Shown here: positions 43,483-51,507 of the stretch, piece after piece | Layout of the letters: each line of letters begins with the position of its first letter | Position numbering within the stretch: the stretch's first letter is position 1 | NCBI RefSeq assembly: GCF_006517395.1 | Contig: NZ_VDCY01000004.1 | Span: forward strand, 1-64,000 | Reading direction: 5' to 3' | DNA: 64,000 bases | Origin: Terrilactibacillus laevilacticus | GTDB taxonomy: Bacteria; Bacillota; Bacilli; Bacillales; Sporolactobacillaceae | The notes under the pieces: generated by a model | What the model saw: only the letters and a program-made list of their open reading frames with translations | What the model was told of the DNA's origin: nothing | The model's database searches: none | Made by a program: the position numbers and the translations under genes

Positions 43483-44334
43483 ATGAAACTCATTGCCATT
43501 GATTTGGACGGTACGTTACTGACTCGCGAAAGAAAAATAAGCGAAACCAATATCAAAGCCTTAAAGGAAGCACAAAGACAAAATATCCAAATAACAATAG
43601 CAACAGGCAGGGCTTCTTTTGATGTGAATACCAAACTTCGTGAAATTGGATTGGAAGCGAATATTATTGGAACAAATGGAGCATCGGTTCACACGCAGGA
43701 TGGAAAACTTCTTTATTCGGCTAAGTTAAATAAACCATCCATTATGAAAGATATTAAATGGCTTTTAGATCAACATTTTTATATAGGGATCTATACACAA
43801 GACATCATCTTTGTTCCGACTGATGGAGTAGACTGGTTACAAGAAGAACTTGATCACTTGAAGAAACATGAAGAGAGAGCAGAAGGTTTTCAAGAAGCTA
43901 CTAGACGGGATTATTATCGCACGCTTGATCGTATTGATGAACTTCAAGATCCACGCATCGACATTACTAAAGTCCTCGTCTTTTCCAATGATGATGAAAA
44001 ATTAGCTAGGGGAAGACAACATTTTTCCGATCAGATGGACGTTAATATGGTAACATCAGGTACAGGTAATTTCGAGATAATGGCAAACGGTGTTTCGAAA
44101 GGTCATGCTTTAAAACTATTAGCCAAGCATTTGAATATTCAGTTAGATCAAACCGTGGCAATTGGTGATAACTATAATGACTTGTCTATGTTTGAAGTTG
44201 CTGGCATCAGTGTAGCGATGGGAAATGCTTATCAGGATATTAAAGAAGCTTGTCAAATGATCACGAAACGCTGTGAAGAAGATGGCGTAGCCTATGCAAT
44301 AAACCAACTTTTAAAAGAGAATGCCAAGAAATAG
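43483..44334 (+). CDS. Cof-type HAD-superfamily phosphatase
   Basis: A 283-residue HAD hydrolase of the Cof subfamily (IIB). Catalytic DxD in IAIDLDGTLL (residues 4-13), TGR (ATGRASFD), ISKGHALKLLAKHL-type lysine (VSKGHALK) and the terminal GDNYNDLSMFEVAG and MGNA motifs are present. Substrates are usually sugar phosphates, FMN or other phosphometabolites and cannot be predicted here. GGGAGG precedes ATG 43483. It is a single gene before smpB. Confidence 0.9.
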   Translation: MKLIAIDLDGTLLTRERKISETNIKALKEAQRQNIQITIATGRASFDVNTKLREIGLEANIIGTNGASVHTQDGKLLYSAKLNKPSIMKDIKWLLDQHFYIGIYTQDIIFVPTDGVDWLQEELDHLKKHEERAEGFQEATRRDYYRTLDRIDELQDPRIDITKVLVFSNDDEKLARGRQHFSDQMDVNMVTSGTGNFEIMANGVSKGHALKLLAKHLNIQLDQTVAIGDNYNDLSMFEVAGISVAMGNAYQDIKEACQMITKRCEEDGVAYAINQLLKENAKK

Positions 44335-44433
44335 TGAGAAATATCGACATTTCCCGGGAAAACTTGCTACAAGGAATTACTTTATACTACAATTAGGCGG
44401 GGAATGTCAACAAGCGCTGAGGAGTGAATTGAA

Positions 44434-44907
44434 TTGACAAAAGAAAAGACAGAGAGCCGTGTGCTTGCACAGAATCGTAAAGCAGGCCATGACTACTTTA
44501 TAGAAGAAACATATGAAGCAGGGATTGTTCTGCAAGGTACAGAAATTAAATCTATACGTAAAGGATCCGTCAGTATTAAAGATGCGTTTGCACGTGTTGA
44601 AAATGGAGAATTGATGCTCCATAACATGCACGTTAGCCCATATGAACAAGGCAACCGATATAATCATGATCCTCTTCGAACAAGAAAACTGCTCCTTCAC
44701 AAGAAACAAATCAACAAATTGATTGGTCAAACAAAGGAAGCAGGATATGCGATTGTTCCTTTGAAAATCTATGTCAAAAATGGTTTTGCTAAAATCCTTA
44801 TCGGTCTAGGTAAAGGTAAGAAGAACTATGATAAGCGTGAAACGTTAAAACGGAAATCAGCACAACGAGAAATGGATAGAGCTCTTAGAGATCGCCAGAA
44901 AATGTAA
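44434..44907 (+). CDS. smpB: SsrA-binding protein SmpB
   Basis: The 157-residue tmRNA-binding protein is essential for trans-translation, positioning tmRNA in the ribosome. [35 protein letters not shown] and the conserved [20 protein letters not shown] are visible, with the basic C-terminal tail ([28 protein letters not shown]). Start TTG 44434 has GAGGAG about 9 nt upstream. The tmRNA gene follows 81 nt downstream, as in many Firmicutes. Confidence 0.98.
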   Translation: MTKEKTESRVLAQNRKAGHDYFIEETYEAGIVLQGTEIKSIRKGSVSIKDAFARVENGELMLHNMHVSPYEQGNRYNHDPLRTRKLLLHKKQINKLIGQTKEAGYAIVPLKIYVKNGFAKILIGLGKGKKNYDKRETLKRKSAQREMDRALRDRQKM

Positions 44908-44912
44908 AAGGG

Positions 44913-44941
44913 TTGAAGTTCATTCGAATTTGTGTTAGTAT
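44913..44941 (+). promoter_or_regulatory. Candidate ssrA promoter
   Basis: TTGAAG (44913-44918), 17 bp, TAGTAT (44936-44941) lies 47 nt before the mature 5' end. It implies a short 5' leader removed by RNase P. The -10 is weak. Confidence 0.4.
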
Positions 44942-44988
44942 ATTTCTTGTGACACTTATGAAGACATACCTTTGTGTCCTTATACCAT

Positions 44989-45346
44989 GGGGACGTTACG
45001 GATTCGACAGGGGTAGGTTGGATTTAAGTGGCGAGTCGAGGGGGTCGGCCTCGTTAAAACGCCAAAGCCAATAACTGGCAAACAAAACAACAACTTCGCT
45101 TTAGCTGCCTAAGTAGCTTAGCGGTTCCTCCCTCCATCGCCCATGTGGTAGGGTAAGGGACTCAACTTAGTGGGATACGCCGGCTGTCCGCCTCCTGAGG
45201 ACGAAGGAAGAGAACAATCAGGATAGCCATACGGAAGCCTGTCGGTAGGCCGATGTATTGGCGAAGCGCTAATATATCGACTACACTCGTAGAAGCTTAA
45301 ATTACAATATCTTTGGACGTGGGTTCGATTCCCACCGTCTCCACCA
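44989..45346 (+). ncRNA. ssrA: Transfer-messenger RNA (ssrA)
   Basis: The 5' end GGGGACGTTACGGATTCGAC pairs with the 3' tRNA-like GGACGTGGGTTCGATTCCCACC and GTCTCCACCA, giving the alanyl-tRNA-like domain with encoded CCA. The tag frame reads from about ACT at 45074 to TAA at 45110-45112 and encodes GKQNNNFALAA after the resume codon, ending in the expected LAA degron. The length of 358 nt is normal. Confidence 0.97.
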
Positions 45347-45710
45347 TACATAGTGGAGATTCAGGCTAGCAGAAGCTAGTCTTTTTATTTTGGGGAATTT
45401 TATGCTTTAATATGATGTGAAAATTAAGTTTCCTTTGTAAATCGTTTATTTTTTTACCAACGATTAACAAGAAATTTACAACCGATTGACGGGGGATTTA
45501 CCAGATTGAATATTTCGTTTAGATTGAACCACCTTCTCGGAAAAAATGAACACTTGCTCGATCTAATTGAACATGTATCTCGGATGGAAAACACCCTCCT
45601 ACATTGAAGAAGACACTAATTATTCAGTGATCTTCAACAAACGGTCAGATTGTGGAGCACCCCCTTTTAAATGTTATAATTAAAACAATAAACTAGAGAG
45701 GAATATCTCA
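45347..45710. other. Intergenic region between ssrA and the antitoxin remnant
   Basis: AT-rich, about 360 bp. An inverted TGAAGA ... TCTTCA structure lies near 45604-45636, and TATAAT (45675-45680) could be a -10 for the antitoxin gene. No gene or known repeat identified. Confidence 0.4.
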
Positions 45711-46067
45711 TTGGCAATGGAAGAATCAAAAGCAAAGGGTGGAATAAATCCTGAATTCTTGCTTTTTTTACAGGGAAAAAATATAAATTCAGTTGATGAA
45801 GATGTTAATTTATCACTAGCCATGTATTTGTTTACCTCAAGAAAACTAACACTTGCACGAGCAGCTGAACTTTGTGGTAAAAGTTTATCAGATTTTATGA
45901 AATAGCCGAGAACACTCGTGACTTTAGTCATGAGAGGTTCAGTCAGATCTTAATTGATCATAATATTCATTGGGCTGAGTATACAGAGGAGCATAAAAAG
46001 CAAGATGATGAAACCATTGATTTTATTTTAAAAGAAGATAGTAAACAAGATGAAAGCAATATGTAAT
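45711..46067 (+). pseudogene. UPF0175-type antitoxin gene, disrupted by family C repeat
   Basis: The N-terminal part (MAMEESKAKGGINPEFLLFL ... LARAAELCGKSLSDFM) matches UPF0175 antitoxins, ending at a TAG inside the inserted repeat. After the repeat another frame continues ILIDHNIHWAEYTEEHKKQD to SKQDESNM and stops at 46067, as expected for the C-terminal half of the same protein. The start is TTG 45711 with GAGAGGA. The original reading frame across the site is not restored by simply removing the repeat plus one direct repeat, so further decay occurred or the frame was already broken. Confidence 0.75.
45894..45942 (+). repeat. Family C 49-bp hairpin repeat, copy 3, inside an antitoxin gene
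   Basis: Exact match to copy 2. Flanked by TCAGAT on both sides (45888-45893 and 45943-45948), a candidate 6-bp target duplication. It introduces an in-frame TAG. The intramolecular stem CTCGTGAC/GTCATGAG is again present. Confidence 0.88.
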
Positions 46068-46262
46068 ACTAGCCCTATTATTGGCCTATACGTCATTGGT
46101 CAGCTTGAATTACTGTGGAAACTGTTTGATATCTATATACCACAAGAAGTATATAATGAAGTTGTTAATGTCGCGAGTGAACAGGCAATTGGGAAACATG
46201 AATTAAGAAATGCTGTGGCTAATGGGTTTATAAAATTAAAATTATGGAGCTTAGTCATATAG
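46050..46262 (+). pseudogene. DUF3368-type PIN-like toxin, truncated
   Basis: A 70-residue frame begins MKAICNTSPIIGLYVIGQLELLWKLF and continues IPQEVYNEVVNVASEQAIGKH, the N-terminal half of DUF3368/PIN-like toxin proteins normally about 150-170 residues. The catalytic half is missing; the frame ends at 46262 and only about 70 bp separate it from the next gene. Its start overlaps the antitoxin end by 18 nt, as in active UPF0175-DUF3368 pairs. A TCATCACTTCA direct repeat at 46319-46341 may mark the deletion end. Confidence 0.7.
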
Positions 46263-46333
46263 GTTCCAATTTTTTTATGGCTACATGGCAGCAAGAGGCT
46301 AGAATCGATTTACATAGGTCATCACTTCAGTCA

Positions 46334-47359
46334 TCACTTCAAAGGAGCCAATTTTTTTGAAGCAAAAGATAAGGCAATTCCCCCGAAAATAAGGCAACTA
46401 TAAGATGAGATAAATCGCCAGATGATAAGGGTGAGTAATAATTCTTGTCCATTCATTAAGCTACCAAAAAGGATTGTAAAGCTATACTCAGCACCAGCCG
46501 TGCCACTTGGAGTCGGGACGATACTAGAAAACATGATAATAAAGGCATGGTAGGCCATAGCGAGAATTAACCCTTCATGTGAAATTCCAATGCTTTCAAA
46601 TATAAAGAAAGGAATGCTAAAAAAAAGAAAAAGCTGAATACTTGTTAATAGACCTCCTTTTACTAAGAGCCAACTATGCTTACTCATTCTTCTGCTTTCG
46701 TTATGGAAGGTATCAATTTTGTAATCGATGGTTTGTTCATATTTGATCCTTTTTTCTTTTTTGATAAAAATGAATAAAGATTTCAGGATAAGGTGTGCTA
46801 GAAAATGAGCGGTTTTTTTGCTGATGGCGACAATGAGTAATCCAATAATGACAAACAAGTGAACAATAAAACCCAATAAGACTAAGTAAGACAAACGAGG
46901 AAAGTGTTTGATTAAATTGTCATAACTAAAGAATAAAATAACAATGAAGTTAATCACTAGAACAAGCTGATAGATAATAAATTTAATTAATAAAACGGAA
47001 CTCGCAGATCCTATATCTGTTCCTTTTTGTTTTAACATATATAATTGTGCAGGACCCCCGCCCGTTTGTAGTGGAGTTAGAGTATTGAAAAATTGGCCAA
47101 CCATCGTTATTTGTAGCGCAGAACGAAAGCTGAACCTTGGATCGATTGATTTTGTCATTTGGTGGAGGATCATTGCGTCACATAACCAATACAAAAACAT
47201 GATGAACATGGATAGGCTAATCCATCCATCGTTGACCCCTTTAAAACTTGTCCACAAATTAGCTAGATTAATATTCCGAAATTTAAAATAGAAAAATATC
47301 GCGCTGGTCACGATGATAATCAGAACATTAAAGATGATTTTTCGAGTTTGTTTTGTCAT
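46334..47359 (-). CDS. Flippase-like integral membrane protein (LPG synthase TM / YbhN family)
   Basis: A 341-residue polytopic membrane protein of the UPF0104/lysylphosphatidylglycerol flippase-like family, with about 8 helices and the pattern QFFNTLTPLQTGGGPAQLYML and SIVPTPSGTAGAEY-x-F (the family hallmark near the C-terminus). Lacking a synthetase domain, it is likely a lipid-handling protein. GGAG lies 8 nt upstream of ATG 47359. It overlaps the upstream glycosyltransferase by 32 nt. In Listeria an analogous membrane protein is next to the lipoteichoic-acid glycolipid genes, which suggests glycolipid export here, though that is inference. Confidence 0.8.
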   Translation of the reverse strand: MTKQTRKIIFNVLIIIVTSAIFFYFKFRNINLANLWTSFKGVNDGWISLSMFIMFLYWLCDAMILHQMTKSIDPRFSFRSALQITMVGQFFNTLTPLQTGGGPAQLYMLKQKGTDIGSASSVLLIKFIIYQLVLVINFIVILFFSYDNLIKHFPRLSYLVLLGFIVHLFVIIGLLIVAISKKTAHFLAHLILKSLFIFIKKEKRIKYEQTIDYKIDTFHNESRRMSKHSWLLVKGGLLTSIQLFLFFSIPFFIFESIGISHEGLILAMAYHAFIIMFSSIVPTPSGTAGAEYSFTILFGSLMNGQELLLTLIIWRFISSYSCLIFGGIALSFASKKLAPLK

Positions 47360-48389
47360 GCTGTTGTCTCCTATTAAGTAACGTTAGATACGTATCTTTC
47401 CATAGTTTGACCACTCTTTCTTCACTGTAATAAACAGCCCCTTTCTTTGAACGTTGAACAGCCTCTTTGTAGATAGATGATTCTCCTTCTAACCGTCTAA
47501 TTAAAGATACAAATTCATCTACATTAGATGCCTTTAGATAATAGCCATCCAATATAGATTGATATAGGTCTAGATCACGCAAGAGTATAGGGATTTCACA
47601 ATTCATAGCCTCAAGTACCGTCATTGGAAAGAGTTCGTTATAAGAAGGTAAGAAGAACATATCAGCCATTTGGTAATAAACATTCATTTTATCGCGATCA
47701 ACAATGCCGATAAAGTGCACATTTTTTGGTGGATGATCATAAATTTTTTTCAATTCCTCATATCCAGCTGTCATTTTTCCAAAAGAAAAACCACCAGCCC
47801 AAATAAACGTTAAATGTGGGAGTCGTTTGGCTGTCTCAATAAAATCTAGAACTCCCTTTCGATATTGAACTTGACCAGCACCAATAACGATAAATTGGTC
47901 AATAGGCCATCCATGTTCTGTGCGAAGGACTTGTTTTTCTCTTTTATCATATACCGGATAAAATGATTTATTCGACACAAAGTTAGGGATATAGTGAATA
48001 CGATCTTCATCTATACCATAAGCAATTAATTTGGGTATAAAAGATGGATTAACCACAATTAATTCATCCATACGCTGATAAAAGAGAATGATATAACGAT
48101 AAAATAATTTTCGTATCGGTTTTGGTAAAGATAAGCTGTCATCAATTGTCTCCGGCAGAAAATGGACGTACCCCAATTTGATTCCTAAACGTTGTCTGAA
48201 AAAAGTCGAGAGAAAAAATCGGAAATCAATAGTATGGTAATGTGTAATGTCCGCCTTTGTAAATTTGTTTATCGTCATGTTGATAGACGTTAGATGTGAT
48301 TGAATAACATTAACCAATTCACGGTAAGCAGAGGCGACACCTTGCCCTTTGACTTTTTCAGCTGAAGAGAACATATTGAGTTTAATCAT
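47328..48389 (-). CDS. Family 4 glycosyltransferase (second sugar of membrane glycolipid, LafB-like)
   Basis: A 353-residue GT-B glycosyltransferase of family 4. Features: IKLNMFSSAEKVKGQGVASAYREL at the N-terminus, FIVIGAGQVQYRKGVLDFIETAKRLP (sugar-donor loop), and SYNELFPMTVLEAMNCEIPI with the EX7E motif. It overlaps the upstream gene by 8 nt. The combination of two GT4 enzymes and a flippase-like gene is as in Listeria lafA-lafB, which build Gal-Glc-diacylglycerol anchors. The exact sugar is unknown. Confidence 0.8.
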   Translation of the reverse strand: MIKLNMFSSAEKVKGQGVASAYRELVNVIQSHLTSINMTINKFTKADITHYHTIDFRFFLSTFFRQRLGIKLGYVHFLPETIDDSLSLPKPIRKLFYRYIILFYQRMDELIVVNPSFIPKLIAYGIDEDRIHYIPNFVSNKSFYPVYDKREKQVLRTEHGWPIDQFIVIGAGQVQYRKGVLDFIETAKRLPHLTFIWAGGFSFGKMTAGYEELKKIYDHPPKNVHFIGIVDRDKMNVYYQMADMFFLPSYNELFPMTVLEAMNCEIPILLRDLDLYQSILDGYYLKASNVDEFVSLIRRLEGESSIYKEAVQRSKKGAVYYSEERVVKLWKDTYLTLLNRRQQHDKTNSKNHL

Positions 48390-49653
48390 GATGGCGACTC
48401 TCTCTCCTTAGCCATTTGCCCTTAAGTTTAGTTAAAGAATGAATGGCAGGAATCCCATTGATTGTTTTTCTTAATAGGGGTTGTGATGGGCTGAGTTCCT
48501 GATTCTGGCTGTTTAAATAGATGGATTCAATATGTCTGCCAAATTGTTCCGCTGAAAGTGAATGAATGCGTAATTTGGCTCTTTTTACGATCGAAGACCA
48601 GTTTTGACGAGCATCTAAAGTCTTTATGATAGCTTGAGCCAACCGATCATCCTCATTAAATAGAAATCCCGTCACTTGGGTTTCAATGAGGTGGGTTATG
48701 CTAGAATCTTTCTTAGCGATAACAGGTATTTCGGATGCCATAGCTTCAATATAAGTGAGTCCTTGTGTTTCAGACGTCGATGCACTGACAAAGACATCAC
48801 CAAGATGGTAATAAGCAGGAATATCCTTCCACTCTTTTTCCCCAACAAAAAAAACAATATCCTGAATATGTAAAATACGAGTCAATCGTTCAAGTTTTGA
48901 ACGTGCGGGTCCATCTCCAACAATCACAAGTTTTGCTTTTCTATATTTCTTTTTAACTTCAGGCATGGCTCTTATAATGGTTTCGATATTTTTTTCTTCA
49001 GCGAGTCGACCGATAGAAAGAATCACAATATCGTCTAATTTCAAGCCGATCTGTTTACGTAAGAGCCTTTGTTTTTCAACTTGATCTGAAGATGCTTGAA
49101 AAACAGAGAAATCAATGCCCGTAGGAACAATTTTAATCTGATTTTGTACCCCATAGGTTCGTAGTTTTTTAGATACTTTTTCTGAAGGAGCGATGATGGT
49201 TTGAGCCTGTTTACAAAAGAGACAGGTTAATTTTTCAACTAATTTAGGTGTTATGATCCACCCATTTGCAATATAATGTAAATAATCTTCATACATGGTA
49301 TGATATGTGTGAATGAGCGGAATTTGGCATTTCTTAGCTACGTGTTTTCCAATTAACCCCATTGAAAATTCGGTTTGTGTATGAATAATATCTAACTGAA
49401 GGCGTTGAGCAAGTTGAGTGGCCCTAATAAAACCAGAGATAGCGAGTCTTCTCTCAGGAACGATAAGTGCTGAGAAACTTGTGAAACGAAAAACTCGTCC
49501 TTTTTCTTGTATTAAATCAGCATTTGAATCTGAAGAAGTAAAAATATAAACACAATGTCCCAATTTTTCTAACTCTTTTTTAAGAATCATGGTAGAAGTC
49601 GAAACACCACTTACTTGTGGATAATAAGTGTCTGTAAAAATACCAATATTCAT
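48382..49653 (-). CDS. Family 4 glycosyltransferase (diacylglycerol glucosyltransferase-like, LafA-like)
   Basis: A 423-residue GT4 protein with N-terminal MNIGIFTDTYYPQVSGVSTS (the PQVNGVST-type motif of diacylglycerol glucosyltransferases), IHTQTEFSMGLIG, IVPTGIDFSVF, ILSIGRLAEEKNIETIIRAMP, VIVGDGPARSKLE and VSASTSETQGLTYIEAMASEIPV. In Listeria and Enterococcus such enzymes form alpha-glucosyl-diacylglycerol, the precursor of lipoteichoic acid anchors. It is first in a minus-strand operon, and overlaps the next by 8 nt. Alternative: phosphatidylinositol mannosyltransferase-like role; less likely in this phylum. Confidence 0.82.
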   Translation of the reverse strand: MNIGIFTDTYYPQVSGVSTSTMILKKELEKLGHCVYIFTSSDSNADLIQEKGRVFRFTSFSALIVPERRLAISGFIRATQLAQRLQLDIIHTQTEFSMGLIGKHVAKKCQIPLIHTYHTMYEDYLHYIANGWIITPKLVEKLTCLFCKQAQTIIAPSEKVSKKLRTYGVQNQIKIVPTGIDFSVFQASSDQVEKQRLLRKQIGLKLDDIVILSIGRLAEEKNIETIIRAMPEVKKKYRKAKLVIVGDGPARSKLERLTRILHIQDIVFFVGEKEWKDIPAYYHLGDVFVSASTSETQGLTYIEAMASEIPVIAKKDSSITHLIETQVTGFLFNEDDRLAQAIIKTLDARQNWSSIVKRAKLRIHSLSAEQFGRHIESIYLNSQNQELSPSQPLLRKTINGIPAIHSLTKLKGKWLRRESRHHD

Positions 49654-49950
49654 GAAACAACCTTCTTTCTGTTGAAAGATGAATGGTCATATATATTCTG
49701 GTTAAACAAATAAAAGATAAGAGGACTCAAGAATATATTTATTAATATCAATAAGTAAATAGTATGTTGATTTATTTTAATTTGTAAAAGTTAACAAATG
49801 AACGTCGTTGTTATTATTATATATGAAATAAATGTAATGACATACTTTCAAGATATGAATCTGAGAAAAAAATTAAAAAAGGTGTATGCAAAAACTTTGC
49901 ACATTTCCTAAATATAAATGTAAGGATATCTGTAGACGTTTAGCTGATTA

Positions 49951-50116
49951 CTTAAAGTGCGTGTTCAAAAAGGTGACAAATTAGAAGCAAGAAGATCAAG
50001 GCGGCGCCGTTTTGAGGACCGGAATGTAGGTTTTTACTACATGAGGACCGGAAAAACAAGCCAACGCCGAGATTCGTAGCTTATCATTTGGTGACTTTTT
50101 GAACAACCTCTTAAAG
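49951..50116 (+). mobile_element. Family A MITE-like element, copy A5 (152 bp) with exact 7-bp target duplication
   Basis: The element (49958-50109) begins TGCGTGTTCAAAAAGGTGAC and ends GGTGACTTTTTGAACAACCT, with CTTAAAG on both sides (49951-49957, 50110-50116). The left half of the body (the AACCCGTAACTAGCCC-type part) is deleted relative to A3, while GAGGACCGGAATGTAGG and the right half remain. Confidence 0.9.
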
Positions 50117-50223
50117 AGGCAGATAAATAAATAATATCATTAATAATTATAGGGTCAAAAGAAAGCGTTTGCGTTTACAATCGCTCTTTTTATAGCTTCA
50201 TTGATAACAAGGAAGTGAGAGAT

Positions 50224-50490
50224 TTGCGAAAAATAGATCAAGTTTATCAGTTTGATGAAGCAAATCGTCATTTGGAGATTGCAGAACAAGAATTTGTAAA
50301 AGGTCATCGATCACAAACAGAATTAATCCGTGAAAGTGAAAATGGCGTTGTTCCAAATTTCTTAATGATTCATGCCCAAGATCATGTCATGACAGCTCAG
50401 GCGGAATTAAAATTAATCAAAAAACTCATCCTCAATTATAAATTAATTCATGACTTAGAAAAACGTATTGAAGTATTAGATGGAAAATAA
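50224..50490 (+). CDS. Orphan PTS IIA-like (lactose/cellobiose family) protein, N-terminally short
   Basis: An 88-residue helical protein whose central and C-terminal part (GHRSQTELIRESENG, FLMIHAQDHVMTAQAELKLIKKLI) matches lactose/cellobiose-type EIIA, including the phosphorylated His in IHAQDH and the nearby metal-binding Asp. The first helix of the ~105-residue family is shortened by about 20 residues (no GNARS-type segment). No IIB or IIC gene is nearby. TTG 50224 has AAGGAAG 8 nt upstream; GTG 50215 is too close to it. Regulatory or partner role unknown. Confidence 0.65.
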   Translation: MRKIDQVYQFDEANRHLEIAEQEFVKGHRSQTELIRESENGVVPNFLMIHAQDHVMTAQAELKLIKKLILNYKLIHDLEKRIEVLDGK

Positions 50491-50505
50491 ATGTTTTACA
50501 AATAG

Positions 50506-50537
50506 AAAAAAGCTCCACACGGATGTGAGGCTTTTTT
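50506..50537 (+). terminator. Terminator after the IIA-like gene
   Basis: AAAAAAGC and GCTTTTTT enclose a CCACAC/GTGAGG stem with two mismatches and T6. Confidence 0.65.
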
Positions 50538-50563
50538 CATTTTCATTATCAAATTATAATTCA

Positions 50564-51181
50564 TTACTTTGCAACAAAACTCGCCTTCACTTTTGAATCA
50601 TTTTTTTTAGCGTATTTTTCTTTTAACATATTTTGAACTAATTCTAGTTGCTTGTTCACTTTTTCTGCATACGTGAAATCACCATAACAATATGGCTCTC
50701 GAAAGGTATCACGAATTCCGCATGTATACGTATTAGGCGACTTTTCGACTTTCATCTTAGAGTACGATTTGGCTAGCGTTTCTTTGTGTTTCTGGCCACG
50801 TTCAGCGACATAGGATATATAGCCAGGCCCCATATTATAACTTTGGATAATGGTATCTAAGTCAACATGTTTTTGTTTGCCATATTTAAACATTTCAGAG
50901 AAATGATAGACGCCTTGTTTTATACTCGTTTCAGGATTTTTGATTTGATTTCTTTTTAATCCGGCAGATTCCGATGCCTGCATCGGATCGTTTCCTTCTC
51001 CTTTACTTTCTTGAGACATGATGGCAAGTAGTAGAGGTGTATAAGTTTTCAATCCATAACTATTCAGTTCTTGTGAAATAGTTGGTTCGTATTTAAGCAG
51101 TTGATTTTTATTTACTGGTTCATGTCTTGGCAAAAGTGAGAGGATTTGATTTGAGTCTGTTAGGGACCATATAAATACCAT
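50564..51181 (-). CDS. Lysozyme-like transglycosylase/muramidase, start uncertain
   Basis: A lysozyme-like domain (CwlT N-domain type, SLT-like) with IMSQESKGEGNDPMQASESAG (catalytic Glu), SIKQGVYHFSEMF and IIQSYNMGPGYISYVA, followed by a C-terminal linker. It probably acts on the cell wall. The frame continues upstream of ATG 51181 without a stop to 51301 and encodes KKHKNNKVRKRHYVLKSLFF followed by FLFAVC, a basic plus hydrophobic anchor that belongs to this protein. No ATG, GTG or TTG exists in that extension; an ATC or similar codon at about 51262, with GGGTGG about 8 nt before it, would be needed. Confidence 0.7.
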   Translation of the reverse strand: MVFIWSLTDSNQILSLLPRHEPVNKNQLLKYEPTISQELNSYGLKTYTPLLLAIMSQESKGEGNDPMQASESAGLKRNQIKNPETSIKQGVYHFSEMFKYGKQKHVDLDTIIQSYNMGPGYISYVAERGQKHKETLAKSYSKMKVEKSPNTYTCGIRDTFREPYCYGDFTYAEKVNKQLELVQNMLKEKYAKKNDSKVKASFVAK

Positions 51182-51433
51182 ACATACGGCGAATAGAAAG
51201 AACAGACTTTTTAAAACATAGTGACGTTTACGTACTTTGTTGTTTTTATGTTTTTTGACGATACAAACACCACCCTGTAACGAACGATTTCCGGCCAGTT
51301 ACAAAAAGATTGACCACTATAAATGATATATGGATTTCATAAATAAATAAAGAGGTTTAAAGGATACTTTTTGACTTGCTTTAGGAATATTATAATTTCT
51401 TAATATAAAAGTCATCAACTTGTTATAAACAAA

Positions 51434-51462
51434 TTGATTTGTCATTTATGATAGAATAGAAT
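51434..51462 (+). promoter_or_regulatory. Candidate ppaC promoter
   Basis: TTGATT (51434-51439), 17 bp, TAGAAT (51457-51462), about 46 nt upstream of the start. Confidence 0.55.
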
Positions 51463-51507
51463 CTAGTGTAGAGATACCATTTATTAAAATGATAAAGGAG
51501 AAGTGTC

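Noticed and set aside
50161-50180. Possible cre site before the IIA-like gene
   Set aside because: GAAAGCGTTTGCG matches the CcpA consensus at only part of the fixed positions; too weak to call.
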